From Bacteroidota bacterium (GTDB lineage Bacteria; Bacteroidota; Bacteroidia; AKYH767-A; 2013-40CM-41-45): a DNA stretch of 64,000 nucleotides. The stretch spans positions 62,001 through 126,000 of the forward strand of contig SHNE01000010.1 in the NCBI GenBank assembly GCA_004295015.1. Reading direction: 5' to 3'. Both the position numbers and the translations under genes were made by a program. A model generated the notes under the pieces. The model saw only the letters and a program-made list of their open reading frames with translations, was not told the DNA's origin and ran no database searches. Position 1 is the first letter of the stretch; every line of letters begins with the position of its first letter. Positions 27,109-35,777 of this stretch are shown here, piece by piece.

Positions 27109-28104
27109 TTGAAAGAGGAACAAAAATCTGTTATCCAGACCGAAAAACGCAAGCGTTTCCGGATGAGCCGGAGGCTATCGATTGTTCTGTTTTGTTTTTG
27201 TATTGCCACTGTATTTTGGCTTCTGATTGCTTTGTCCAGAGATTACCCGACGAAAGTCACCTTTCCGATAGAGTATACTAATCTGCCCGGAAAAAAAGTA
27301 ATTGTTAATGACCTGCCTGATTCTATTTCTTTGGATATACAGGCTACCGGATTTCGGATTATGGCTTATAGCTTTACCGAGAAGCGTAAAACCCTGGAGG
27401 TAGACGTAGCTGCCAGACTTTTGAGTGGTCGGATGATTCAAAGTGAAGTGATGGCCATGCCAACGAAAGTTTTCGCTTCTGATTTTAACAAACAGTTTGG
27501 TCCTGATGTAAAGATATTAGGCTATCAGCCGGATTCTATTGTCTTTTATTTTAGTGATCTGATCATGAAAAGATTCCCGGTAAAACTGGACCTGAATCTG
27601 CGATTTGACAAACAATATGACTATGCAGGTGATATTCAAATTCTACCTGATAGTGTGGATGTATCAGGCCCCCCTTCAATAGTAAATTCCCTAAGCTATA
27701 TTGAAACAGAGATTCTTCGTTTGGATGAGGTAAAATCATCCATCGATACCGATTTGAAATTAAAACAACAGAAAGTTCTTAGTTATAGTTCTAATAAAGT
27801 CAGACTCAAAGCTCCGGTTGAGAAATTTACCGAGGGCAGTGTCAGTGTTCGCATTCAGCCCTTGAATGTTCAGACCGGATTTTCTTTGAAAGCTTTTCCT
27901 GATAGGGTTCAGGTAAGATATATGGTAGCCTTAAGCCGTTTTAATGAAGTGAAGGATCATATGTTTGATGTTGTTATAAATGCAGATGGCTTGGAGCTTG
28001 AACGTCCTGAAAAATTATCAGTGGAGTTAGTCCGCTATCCCACTTTCCTTCGAAGACTAACTGTTGATCCTGAGAAAGTCGACTACATCCTTCGCAAACA
28101 ATGA
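27109..28104 (+). CDS. YbbR-like (CdaR-type) domain protein
   Basis: 331 residues from a TTG; an ATG at 27163 (MSRRLSIVLFC) is the alternative start. One membrane helix at about residues 24-43 (LSIVLFCFCIATVFWLLIAL) followed by extracytoplasmic repeats with the YbbR pattern, such as YPTKVTFPIEYTNLPGKKVI, LPDSISLDIQATG and YAGDIQILPDSVDVSGP. In Firmicutes YbbR/CdaR regulates the diadenylate cyclase CdaA; whether that holds here is unknown. Its stop overlaps the coaE start by four bases (ATGA), so the two are translationally coupled. Confidence 0.88.
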   Translation: MKEEQKSVIQTEKRKRFRMSRRLSIVLFCFCIATVFWLLIALSRDYPTKVTFPIEYTNLPGKKVIVNDLPDSISLDIQATGFRIMAYSFTEKRKTLEVDVAARLLSGRMIQSEVMAMPTKVFASDFNKQFGPDVKILGYQPDSIVFYFSDLIMKRFPVKLDLNLRFDKQYDYAGDIQILPDSVDVSGPPSIVNSLSYIETEILRLDEVKSSIDTDLKLKQQKVLSYSSNKVRLKAPVEKFTEGSVSVRIQPLNVQTGFSLKAFPDRVQVRYMVALSRFNEVKDHMFDVVINADGLELERPEKLSVELVRYPTFLRRLTVDPEKVDYILRKQ

Positions 28105-28718
28105 AAATTATTGGCATCACAGGAGGTATAGGCAGTGGAAAATCTGTCGTATGTGCTATTTTTAGAACGCTTGGCGTTCCGGTTTATGATGCTGATCAAG
28201 AAGCGAAAAAACTGTATGACAAGTATCCTGAATTACTCGAAAAAATTAAAACAGAAGTTTCTGATGAAGTTTTTGATAGAAATGGAAAGCTTGATAAGAA
28301 GAAGATGGCAGAGATCGTTTTTTCAGATACGGAGAAATTGAAATTATTAAATTCATTCGTTCATCCCGTTGTTAGGAAGGATTTTTTGAAATGGAGTTCC
28401 TTGCAAAGTGATCAGGCATATGTGCTCAAAGAAGCCGCAATCCTTTTTGAAAGTGGAGCATATAAAGACTGTGATCAGATTATCACGGTAGTTTCTCCTG
28501 TAGACTTACGTATTCAGCGGGTGAGGGAGAGAGATAGAAAATCACGGACTGATGTTGAGAAAATTATTGAGAACCAATGGAACGATCAGGAAAGGGTGAA
28601 GAAGTCAGATTTTATTATTACCAATGATGAGCAGGAAATGCTGATACCGCAGGTCCTTGCAATTCACGATCAGTTAATGAAGGAATATAAGAGAATACAA
28701 GAGAACAAAAAGGATTAA
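28101..28718 (+). CDS. coaE: dephospho-CoA kinase
   Basis: 205 residues. P-loop ITGGIGSGKSVV (residues 4-15), then VPVYDADQEAKKLYD and VLKEAAILFESGAYKDCDQIITV, standard for CoaE. It phosphorylates the 3' hydroxyl of dephospho-CoA, the last step of coenzyme A synthesis. Overlaps the YbbR-like gene by four bases and is followed after seven bases by the MBL-fold gene. Confidence 0.96.
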   Translation: MKIIGITGGIGSGKSVVCAIFRTLGVPVYDADQEAKKLYDKYPELLEKIKTEVSDEVFDRNGKLDKKKMAEIVFSDTEKLKLLNSFVHPVVRKDFLKWSSLQSDQAYVLKEAAILFESGAYKDCDQIITVVSPVDLRIQRVRERDRKSRTDVEKIIENQWNDQERVKKSDFIITNDEQEMLIPQVLAIHDQLMKEYKRIQENKKD

Positions 28719-28725
28719 TTGAATT

Positions 28726-29670
28726 ATGGTGGGAGTGAATAATTTTATTTCTTTAAGCAAAGCCGGATTGTATTGCATTCCCGGCGATTTTTATCTTGAT
28801 CCTAAAAGAATTGTCCAAACCGCTGTAATATCACATGCTCATGGTGATCATGCGGTTCCCAATAATGTAAATGTTTATTGTACAAAAGGAACCAGGGAGT
28901 TAATGGCTATGAGATATAATGCATCAGCCAGATCTGTTTTTCATCTGAAAGAGTATAGAGAGGCTTTTGATATTCGAGGTGTAAAAATCAGCTTTTATCC
29001 GGCCGGGCATATATTGGGGAGTGCGCAGATACTTCTAGAGTATAATTCTGAGCGATATTTATATACGGGCGATTTCAAATTGCAGGATGACAATAGTTGC
29101 GAAGCCTTTGAGTTTGTCGAATGTGATCATCTGATTACCGAAACGACTTTTGCTGACCCTACTTACGATCATCCTGAACCGATTGCAGAGATTCTTTCAT
29201 TGAATGAGTTCGATCAGAATGTGGTCATCGGCGCTTATGCAGTAGGGAAGGCGCAGCGAATTACAAAACTATTAGCCGATCATTGCCCTGACAAAATGGT
29301 ATTTGTCCACAATGGTGTTGCAGCTTTTCATCGTGTATATGAAGAGCATAGCAGGAGTTTGGGAGAGTGGATGCCATACCGCAGACAGGAATTTCTTGAC
29401 TCAAGGAATGCTGTGTATATTTTGCCTCCGGCACATTTTGCACGTTATTCAAGAAATAAGACTGTACTGAAAATTTTCGCTACCGGCTGGAAAAGATCCT
29501 ATTATTCCTGCGATCGTATCCTGCGAATCAGTGATCATGCAGATTGGAATGATGTTTTAACATTAGTCAGGAAAACAAAAACCAAGCAGGTTTACACAGT
29601 TCATGGTGACGGTTCTCATTTGATTCATCACCTGAAGGATAGTGGAATTGGAATTCGGAAACTTGCCTGA
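28726..29670 (+). CDS. MBL-fold exonuclease-like protein
   Basis: 314 residues. Metallo-beta-lactamase motif HAHGDH at 37-42 and further metal ligands in AGHILGSAQ and YTGDF; the start (SKAGLYCIPGDFYLDPKRIVQTAVISHAHGDH) strongly resembles the ligase-associated DNA exonuclease family. In other bacteria that family sits with an ATP-dependent ligase and the Lhr helicase; here it stands alone after coaE. A nuclease role on DNA or RNA ends is likely but unproven. Confidence 0.85.
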   Translation: MVGVNNFISLSKAGLYCIPGDFYLDPKRIVQTAVISHAHGDHAVPNNVNVYCTKGTRELMAMRYNASARSVFHLKEYREAFDIRGVKISFYPAGHILGSAQILLEYNSERYLYTGDFKLQDDNSCEAFEFVECDHLITETTFADPTYDHPEPIAEILSLNEFDQNVVIGAYAVGKAQRITKLLADHCPDKMVFVHNGVAAFHRVYEEHSRSLGEWMPYRRQEFLDSRNAVYILPPAHFARYSRNKTVLKIFATGWKRSYYSCDRILRISDHADWNDVLTLVRKTKTKQVYTVHGDGSHLIHHLKDSGIGIRKLA

Positions 29671-29736
29671 TACCTTAAAGCAATCAATTCTTCGGAATTT
29701 TTTTGAGCTATCGTTTTTCTTACTATATTTAGTAAA

Positions 29737-31242
29737 ATGAAAATTCTATCAGCAGAACAAATTCGGCAAGTAGACCGATTTACGATTGAACATGATAAAA
29801 TCTCCTCTCATGATTTGATGGAACGGGCTGCAGGCGCATGTTGTGATTGGATTGAGTGTTATATTCAAAAGGACAAACCAATTTGGATTTTCTGCGGACC
29901 GGGCAACAATGGAGGAGATGGATTGGCCATTGCAAGAATACTTTTCAAATCGGCATATACCGTCAAAGTATATTTAACGGGTGTTTTTAAAAACAGGTCA
30001 GACGATTTTCTGAAAAATCTGGCGCTGCTAAATGAAATTGATTCTACTTTAATAAATGAACTTGTTTCCGAGAATGATTTCCCTTTCATTCCTGAGAATG
30101 TCCTCCTGGTAGATGCATTATTTGGAACAGGTTTATCAAAACCAATCGAAGGATTAACATCGAAATTGATTTCATATTTGAACGAATCTCCCGCGGAAAT
30201 AATAGCTATCGATTTGCCAAGCGGATTGTTTGCCGATAAGTTACCGGAACCCGATCAGGTAATCATTAAAGCTTCACATACGCTCAGTTTCCAGTTGCCA
30301 AAGTTTAGTTTCCTTTTTCCATCCGCTGAACAATTTGTCGGTGAATGGCACATACTTAAAATTGGATTGAACCAACACTTTATTGATGGCTTGAGTTCTG
30401 ACATGAATTTTCTGACTATAAAGGATATTCAATCATTGATTGTTCCCAGAACCAGATTTTCTCACAAAGGTACTTATGGACATGCTCTGCTCATCAGTGG
30501 CAGCAAAGGTAAAATGGGAGCCGCTGTTATGGCATCAAGAGCCTGTTTACGTAGTGGATCGGGCTTGCTGACAGTTCATGTTCCGGCATGTGGATCGGAG
30601 ATTTTACAAATCTCTGTTCCGGAAGCAATGGTACGGGCTGATAGAAATGAAGAATCCATAAGTGAAGTAGGAGAGATATCGAATTACAGTGCAATTGGCA
30701 TTGGACCCGGTACCGGAACCGGTGAAGATTTTATTAAAGTACTCGAATCGCTGCTGAAGAATGCTACTTGTCCACTGATTCTTGATGCAGATGCCCTCAA
30801 CAGTTTGGCACAAAAGACAGAACTATTGGATCTCTTACCTTCTAATTCAATACTAACACCACATGTAAAGGAATTTGAACGGTTAAGTGGAATTTCAAAA
30901 AGTGATACTGAGCGCCACGAAAAACAAATTGCCTTCAGCAAAAAGTATAATGTTATTGTGATTTTGAAAGGGGCAAATTCTTGTATTACATATCCGGATG
31001 GAAAGATTTATTTTAATTCCACAGGAAATTCCGGAATGGCAAAAGGGGGAAGTGGAGATGTGTTGACAGGAATACTGCTGGGCTTAGTATCTCAGGGCTA
31101 TTCATCCCTGGATTCATCCTGTATTGGTGTATTTCTACATGGTTTAGCAGGTGATATCGCAAAAGAAAAGCATACTGAGTACGCGATGACTGCAATGGAT
31201 TTGGTGGAGAGTATGGGGGAGGCTTTTAGAAAAATGATTTGA
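29737..31242 (+). CDS. nnr: bifunctional NAD(P)HX epimerase/dehydratase
   Basis: 501 residues. N-terminal YjeF_N epimerase domain (about 1-215; FCGPGNNGGDGLAIARIL, VDALFGTGLSKPIEG) fused to a C-terminal ADP-dependent dehydratase domain of the ribokinase fold (about 230-495; SHKGTYGHALLISGSKGKMGAAVMA, GIGPGTGTG, NSGMAKGGSGDVLTGILLGL). It repairs hydrated, inactive NADH and NADPH. An inverted repeat TTACTA/TAGTAA lies just before the ATG, overlapping a -7-like TATATTTA. Confidence 0.95.
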   Translation: MKILSAEQIRQVDRFTIEHDKISSHDLMERAAGACCDWIECYIQKDKPIWIFCGPGNNGGDGLAIARILFKSAYTVKVYLTGVFKNRSDDFLKNLALLNEIDSTLINELVSENDFPFIPENVLLVDALFGTGLSKPIEGLTSKLISYLNESPAEIIAIDLPSGLFADKLPEPDQVIIKASHTLSFQLPKFSFLFPSAEQFVGEWHILKIGLNQHFIDGLSSDMNFLTIKDIQSLIVPRTRFSHKGTYGHALLISGSKGKMGAAVMASRACLRSGSGLLTVHVPACGSEILQISVPEAMVRADRNEESISEVGEISNYSAIGIGPGTGTGEDFIKVLESLLKNATCPLILDADALNSLAQKTELLDLLPSNSILTPHVKEFERLSGISKSDTERHEKQIAFSKKYNVIVILKGANSCITYPDGKIYFNSTGNSGMAKGGSGDVLTGILLGLVSQGYSSLDSSCIGVFLHGLAGDIAKEKHTEYAMTAMDLVESMGEAFRKMI

Positions 31243-31445
31243 GTATGTGAACTGTTTAGTAGTGCCGCAGCGCAGAAATTCTTTTATTGTTTGAACGGGG
31301 ATTTGTGGTATGAACAGGATTTATTGGAACCTGGGAATTCCGGTATCATAATCCTTTATGCTCAAAATTTTTTTTTATTGGAACTTGATCCTAAAGTTTC
31401 AGAAAACTTCTGATAAATATTTCTCAATAATCCAAGTCCAGATAA

Positions 31446-32060
31446 TTATTCCGGCAAAACACCTTTTCCTTCTCGAATGAGAATTGGGGCTTGTCCGGTG
31501 CAATCAATGACTGTAGAAGGCTCCAGTGAACCCGGACCGCCATCAATAACCAAATCAACCTGTTCGCCGAGTGTGGCTTCAATCTCTTCCGGATCTGAAA
31601 GGTAGTCGAGATATTCATCGTCGTTATGTACGGATGTTACCATGAGTGGATTTCCCAGTTCAAGGATCAGTCTTTTCGTGATCGCATTATCAGGTACGCG
31701 GATTCCTATAGTTTTTTTATTTGACTTGAAGATTGCGGGTACTTTACTGTTTGCATTTAAGATATAGGTAAAGGGACCCGGCAAAGTATTTTTCATCAAA
31801 CGAAAAATTTCATTACTGAAAGGCTTGGTGAAATCTGAAATATTACTTAAGTCTGAACATGCAAAGGAGAAATTTGCTTTCTCAAGTTTTATTTTTCTGA
31901 AACGACAGATTTTATCTATAGCATCATTGTTATAGATGTCACAGACAAGCGCATAGACAGTGTCTGTTGGAATAATGATAATGCCACCCTCCTTCAAAGT
32001 CTTCACCGCCTTATCAATGAACTTGTCATTGATGTTATCAGGATATATTTTCAGGATCAT
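31446..32060 (-). CDS. tsaC: L-threonylcarbamoyladenylate synthase
   Basis: About 204 residues from ATG 32060; a TTG at 32087 would overlap the fsa stop. YrdC/Sua5 fold: KTLKEGGIIIIPTDTVYALVCD, FRKIKLEKANFSFACSDL, LPGPFTYIL, TIGIRVPDNAI, and the end QVDLVIDGGPGSLEPSTVIDC. It makes threonylcarbamoyl-AMP for the t6A37 modification of tRNAs. Short form without the Sua5 C-terminal domain. Lies 23 bases downstream of fsa in the same direction. Confidence 0.94.
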   Translation of the reverse strand: MILKIYPDNINDKFIDKAVKTLKEGGIIIIPTDTVYALVCDIYNNDAIDKICRFRKIKLEKANFSFACSDLSNISDFTKPFSNEIFRLMKNTLPGPFTYILNANSKVPAIFKSNKKTIGIRVPDNAITKRLILELGNPLMVTSVHNDDEYLDYLSDPEEIEATLGEQVDLVIDGGPGSLEPSTVIDCTGQAPILIREGKGVLPE

Positions 32061-32083
32061 GGTGTAAAGGAGGAACCCTTTTT

Positions 32084-32758
32084 TCAAAATTTATTTGAAG
32101 CAGGCTCTGTAAACTTTTTAGCGTCAGCCAAAAACTTCGCCAATCCGCTATCAGTCAAAGGATGCTTCAGAAGATCAAGGATTGCAGAGAGGGGACAGGT
32201 AGCCACATCAGCACCGGCTTCCGCACAACGAACGATGTGCAAAGGGCTGCGAATAGAAGCTGCAAGTACCTGAGTTTTGAAATCATACATGGAATAAATA
32301 TGTACAATTTGATGGATGAGGTCGATGCCGTCTTGATTGATATCATCAAGGCGTCCCAGAAACGGAGAAACATAAGTAGCTCCGGCTTTTGCGGCAAGAA
32401 GAGCCTGTCCTGCGGAAAATACGAGTGTGCAATTGGTCTTGATACCTTTATTGGAGAAATACCTGAGGGCTTTCACCCCTTCACGAATCATCGGAACCTT
32501 AACAACAATTTGTTTATGCAGGGATGCAAGCATTTCACCTTCATCAACTATACCGTTATAATCAGTTGAGATCACTTCGGCACTTACATCGCCACTTACT
32601 ATTTCACATATTTTCACATAGTGCTTAAGGATATTATCGTGTCCGGTAATTCCTTCTTTCGCCATAAGTGAAGGGTTGGTGGTTACTCCATCCAACACTC
32701 CGAGGTCTTCAGCTTCTTTAATCTGGTCAAGGTTTGCGGTGTCAACGAAAAATTTCAT
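32084..32758 (-). CDS. fsa: fructose-6-phosphate aldolase / transaldolase-like
   Basis: 224 residues, small transaldolase family: [29 protein letters not shown], Schiff-base Lys87 in VVKVPM, and [21 protein letters not shown]. Members act as transaldolase or fructose-6-phosphate aldolase; the two activities cannot be told apart here (NCBI-type names: fsa or tal). The gene starts the minus-strand pair fsa-tsaC. Confidence 0.93.
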   Translation of the reverse strand: MKFFVDTANLDQIKEAEDLGVLDGVTTNPSLMAKEGITGHDNILKHYVKICEIVSGDVSAEVISTDYNGIVDEGEMLASLHKQIVVKVPMIREGVKALRYFSNKGIKTNCTLVFSAGQALLAAKAGATYVSPFLGRLDDINQDGIDLIHQIVHIYSMYDFKTQVLAASIRSPLHIVRCAEAGADVATCPLSAILDLLKHPLTDSGLAKFLADAKKFTEPASNKF

Positions 32759-32860
32759 GGCGAGCTAAGATTTATTATTGTTCTTAAATTGATTGGAATC
32801 TTAAATTGTGTAAATATTACCATTTGTTTGGCTCAATTTTAAGCCATAATAAAATAAAAA

Positions 32861-32959
32861 ACGGGTAAGCTGACTATATCGCACCGCTCAACCATTTATC
32901 CTTGCTCCGTTCCCGGCCTGGGGAGGTTCATAGGAGCTGGTCGTATAGGACTTACCCGT
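32861..32959 (-). ncRNA. ffs: signal recognition particle RNA, small bacterial type
   Basis: About 99 nt. The ends pair perfectly (ACGGGTAAG with CTTACCCGT). On the minus strand the apical part reads CCG-GGAA-CGG, a GNRA tetraloop, flanked by CAGG on the 5' side and AGCA on the 3' side, which is the conserved domain IV symmetric loop that binds Ffh. A -7 box TACTTTTG stands three bases upstream of the 5' end. It works with Ffh/FtsY in co-translational targeting to the inner membrane. Confidence 0.92.
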
Positions 32960-32962
32960 ATG

Positions 32963-32970
32963 CAAAAGTA
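32963..32970 (-). promoter_or_regulatory. -7 box of the SRP RNA gene
   Basis: TACTTTTG on the minus strand, three bases before the first base of the terminal stem, so transcription should start at or within about two bases of the mature 5' end. Confidence 0.75.
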
Positions 32971-33098
32971 AGAATACAAGCTTACATATGAAAATAAATC
33001 ATGTTTATATTGTTAAAAACTAGGTTTTGAGAGGGTAGGATTTCTTTTTGTCACCTCATGGAATTCATGTAGGTTTGCAAGAAAGCATAAAAAGAACT

Positions 33099-33632
33099 AT
33101 GGAAAACCCTCGTACTCAGACCAAACTGGCCATGACATATGGTACTTATTACGGCCTTGCCGGTGTTGTTTCTTTTATGATCTTTTACTTTATGGGGACT
33201 GACATTCAATCCCGTGTACCTCAGTATGTTGGATACCTGATTATGGTTTTATTTATTGTCCTGGGTATTAAAGCCTATCGTGATGAAGATTTAGGAGGCT
33301 ATATATCTTATGGAAAATCCTTGGGAACAGGAACCTTGATTGCCCTTTTTGGAGGAATAATTTCCGGGGCCTTCACCGTAGTATTTTTCACATGGATTGC
33401 TCCTGATATGATGGACAATATTATTGCTGCCAGTCAGGAACAGATGCTTGAAGATGGGATGGATGAAAAAAGCATGGAGATGGCATTGGAGTACACACGT
33501 AAATTTATGACGCCAATTTGGTTGTTTATCTTTTCCATTCTTGGATCTGCATTTATGGGACTTTTGTTCTCCCTGATAATTTCTGTTTTCATGAAGAAAG
33601 ATCAAAGTCCCTTTCAATCAAACATTGGTTAA
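33099..33632 (+). CDS. DUF4199 membrane protein
   Basis: 177 residues from ATG 33099 (MENPRTQTKLAMTYG); a TTG at 33048 would add 17 unlikely residues. Four hydrophobic helices, with the conserved layout TYGTYYGLAGVVSFMIFYFM, LIMVLFIVLGIKAYRD, GYISYGKSLGTGTLIALFGG and a last helix FIFSILGSAFMGLLFSLIIS, typical of DUF4199. Function unknown. It leads directly (nine bases) into the glycosyltransferase gene, a common pairing in Bacteroidota. Confidence 0.92.
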   Translation: MENPRTQTKLAMTYGTYYGLAGVVSFMIFYFMGTDIQSRVPQYVGYLIMVLFIVLGIKAYRDEDLGGYISYGKSLGTGTLIALFGGIISGAFTVVFFTWIAPDMMDNIIAASQEQMLEDGMDEKSMEMALEYTRKFMTPIWLFIFSILGSAFMGLLFSLIISVFMKKDQSPFQSNIG

Positions 33633-33641
33633 ATCGCATCT

Positions 33642-34604
33642 GTGAATATCTCTGTTGTTATACCGGTATTTAATGAAGAGGAATCTATTCCGGAATTGAC
33701 GGAGTGGATTGTTCGTGTGATGAAGGCAAACGCATTTAGCTTTGAAGTCATTTTTGTGGATGATGGCAGTAAGGACGATTCATGGAAGATCATTTCAAAA
33801 GAATCTTCTAACAATTCTTCCATTAAAGGAATTCGTATGCGTCGCAATTATGGAAAATCCGCTGCCTTGCACGAGGGTTTTGCTGTTGCGAAAGGAGGTG
33901 TAGTTATCACCATGGATTCCGATTTACAGGATAGTCCTGATGAAATACCAGGCTTGTACAAAATGATTGTTGAGGAGAGGTTTGATCTTGTATCAGGATG
34001 GAAGAAGAAGCGTTATGATCCAATTAGTAAAACGATTCCAACCAAATTATTTAATTGGACAACCCGCAAGATGTCCGGGATTAAAAACTTGCATGATTTT
34101 AATTGTGGATTGAAGGCTTACAAGCAAGAAGTCATCAAAAATATTGAAGTGTACGGCGAAATGCATCGTTATATTCCTGTCTTGGCTAAATGGGCAGGCT
34201 TTACGAAAATCGGTGAAAAGGTTGTTGAGCATAGGGCCAGAAAATACGGCGTCACAAAATTCGGACTGGAACGATTTGTAAATGGTTTCCTAGATTTATT
34301 ATCCATCACCTTTGTATCACGTTTTGGAAAGAGACCTATGCATTTGTTCGGCCTCCTGGGTTCCTTGATGTTTATTCTGGGATTCATGGCCGCGTTATAC
34401 TTAGGACTCAGCAAACTGTATAGCGTGTATTATAATCTTCCTGCACGGTTGATTACAGACCGACCTTCTTTTTATCTTTCCTTGACATGTATGATCATTG
34501 GTACACAAATGTTTCTTGCCGGTTTTATCGGGGAGATGATTTCCCGATCAGCTGTCGATCGAAATAAATATGTGATAGGAGAGAAATTAAACATCGAGGA
34601 ATAA
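33642..34604 (+). CDS. family 2 glycosyltransferase with two membrane helices
   Basis: 320 residues, GTG start. GT-A fold: VVIPVFNEEESIPEL, FVDDGSKDDSW, the metal motif region MDSDLQDSPDEIP and NCGLKAYK. Two C-terminal membrane helices at about 231-255 and 272-300, the plan of polyprenyl-phosphate sugar transferases (DPM1/GtrB/ArnC type). It probably moves a sugar from a nucleotide donor to undecaprenyl phosphate at the inner face of the inner membrane. Nine bases after the DUF4199 gene, 42 before the next glycosyltransferase. Confidence 0.93.
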   Translation: MNISVVIPVFNEEESIPELTEWIVRVMKANAFSFEVIFVDDGSKDDSWKIISKESSNNSSIKGIRMRRNYGKSAALHEGFAVAKGGVVITMDSDLQDSPDEIPGLYKMIVEERFDLVSGWKKKRYDPISKTIPTKLFNWTTRKMSGIKNLHDFNCGLKAYKQEVIKNIEVYGEMHRYIPVLAKWAGFTKIGEKVVEHRARKYGVTKFGLERFVNGFLDLLSITFVSRFGKRPMHLFGLLGSLMFILGFMAALYLGLSKLYSVYYNLPARLITDRPSFYLSLTCMIIGTQMFLAGFIGEMISRSAVDRNKYVIGEKLNIEE

Positions 34605-34646
34605 TTATTTCGCCCCGAAGATGCTTATCAGAAAAAATATCATTCA

Positions 34647-35777
34647 TTGAAAGTTGTCATTATCGGACCCGCCCATCCACTCCGTGGTGGAATAGCGGAT
34701 TTTAATGAAGCTCTTTGTACGGGTTTTCTTGATGCCGGTATTCAGGCTGTATTATATTCCTTTTCATTTCAATATCCCTCCTTTTTATTCCCCGGCACTT
34801 CCCAATTCACCACAGATAAGGCACCCGGGCATTTGGATATTCATACCAGCATTCATTCCCTGAACCCGCTTTCCTGGAGAGTGACTGCCAAGAAAATAAT
34901 AGCCGAGAAACCGGATTTTGTTTTGGTGAGGTATTGGCTACCATTTATGGCTCCTGCCTTAGGAACCATTTGCAGGATGATACGCAAGAAAGGGATCAAA
35001 GTAATTGCTATTACTGATAATGTTATACCTCACGAGAAACGAATAGGAGATAAGCAGCTGACACAATACTTTCTCAGGTCTTGTGATGGCTTTGTTGTAA
35101 TGTCGAAGTCGGTTATGGAAGAAGTAAAATCTTTTATTCCGAAAGCAAATGCAATTTTTCTGCCACACCCGGTTTATAATATTTTTGGCGAAGCCCTTTC
35201 CAAAGAAGAAGCCAGACGAAAATATTCTTTAAGCTCAACAGAAAAAGTAATTTTATTCTTTGGATTTATTCGTGCCTACAAGGGATTGGATCTTCTTATT
35301 GAGGCAATGGCTGATGAGCGTCTTAAACAGATGGGTGTTAAACTTATCGTAGCCGGTGAATTTTATGATGATCCCAAAATGTACAAGGAATTAGTATCCG
35401 GATTCAAACTGAATGATCGTGTGCTCTTTCATTCTTCCTACATTCCGAAGGAAGAGGTTAAGTACTATTTCTGTGCAAGCGATATGGTTGTACAACCCTA
35501 TAGAAGTGCTACACAAAGTGGCATAACACAAATAGCGTATCATTTTGAGAGGCCAATGCTTGTTACACGGGTTGGGGGATTGCCGGAAATTGTACAGGAT
35601 GGGATAGTTGGTTATGTTACGGGGATCAATCCACTTTCGATAGCTGATGCTGTTGTGAATTTTTATAAACTAAATAAGGAAGAAGAATTTTCCCGGAATG
35701 TCCGATCAGAGAAGGAAAGATTTACATGGAAATCCTTTATCAAAGGAATATTAAAAATGTATGATGAAATCACTTAA
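34647..35777 (+). CDS. family 4 glycosyltransferase
   Basis: 376 residues, TTG start (MKVVIIGPAHPLRGGIADF). GT-B fold: N-terminal PLRGGIADFNEALC, C-terminal VILFFGFIRAYKGLDLLIEAM, LIVAGEF, FCASDMVVQPYRSATQSGI and the GT4 EX7E-like segment. Donor and acceptor sugars are unknown; envelope or exopolysaccharide assembly is likely from context. Its last 17 bases overlap the start of the DUF5686 gene, so translation is coupled. Confidence 0.92.
   Translation: MKVVIIGPAHPLRGGIADFNEALCTGFLDAGIQAVLYSFSFQYPSFLFPGTSQFTTDKAPGHLDIHTSIHSLNPLSWRVTAKKIIAEKPDFVLVRYWLPFMAPALGTICRMIRKKGIKVIAITDNVIPHEKRIGDKQLTQYFLRSCDGFVVMSKSVMEEVKSFIPKANAIFLPHPVYNIFGEALSKEEARRKYSLSSTEKVILFFGFIRAYKGLDLLIEAMADERLKQMGVKLIVAGEFYDDPKMYKELVSGFKLNDRVLFHSSYIPKEEVKYYFCASDMVVQPYRSATQSGITQIAYHFERPMLVTRVGGLPEIVQDGIVGYVTGINPLSIADAVVNFYKLNKEEEFSRNVRSEKERFTWKSFIKGILKMYDEIT

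Noticed and set aside
32861-32959. Terminal inverted repeat read as an intrinsic terminator or a mobile-element end
   Set aside because: The interior contains the SRP domain IV loop and GGAA tetraloop, no T-run follows, and no transposase is nearby.
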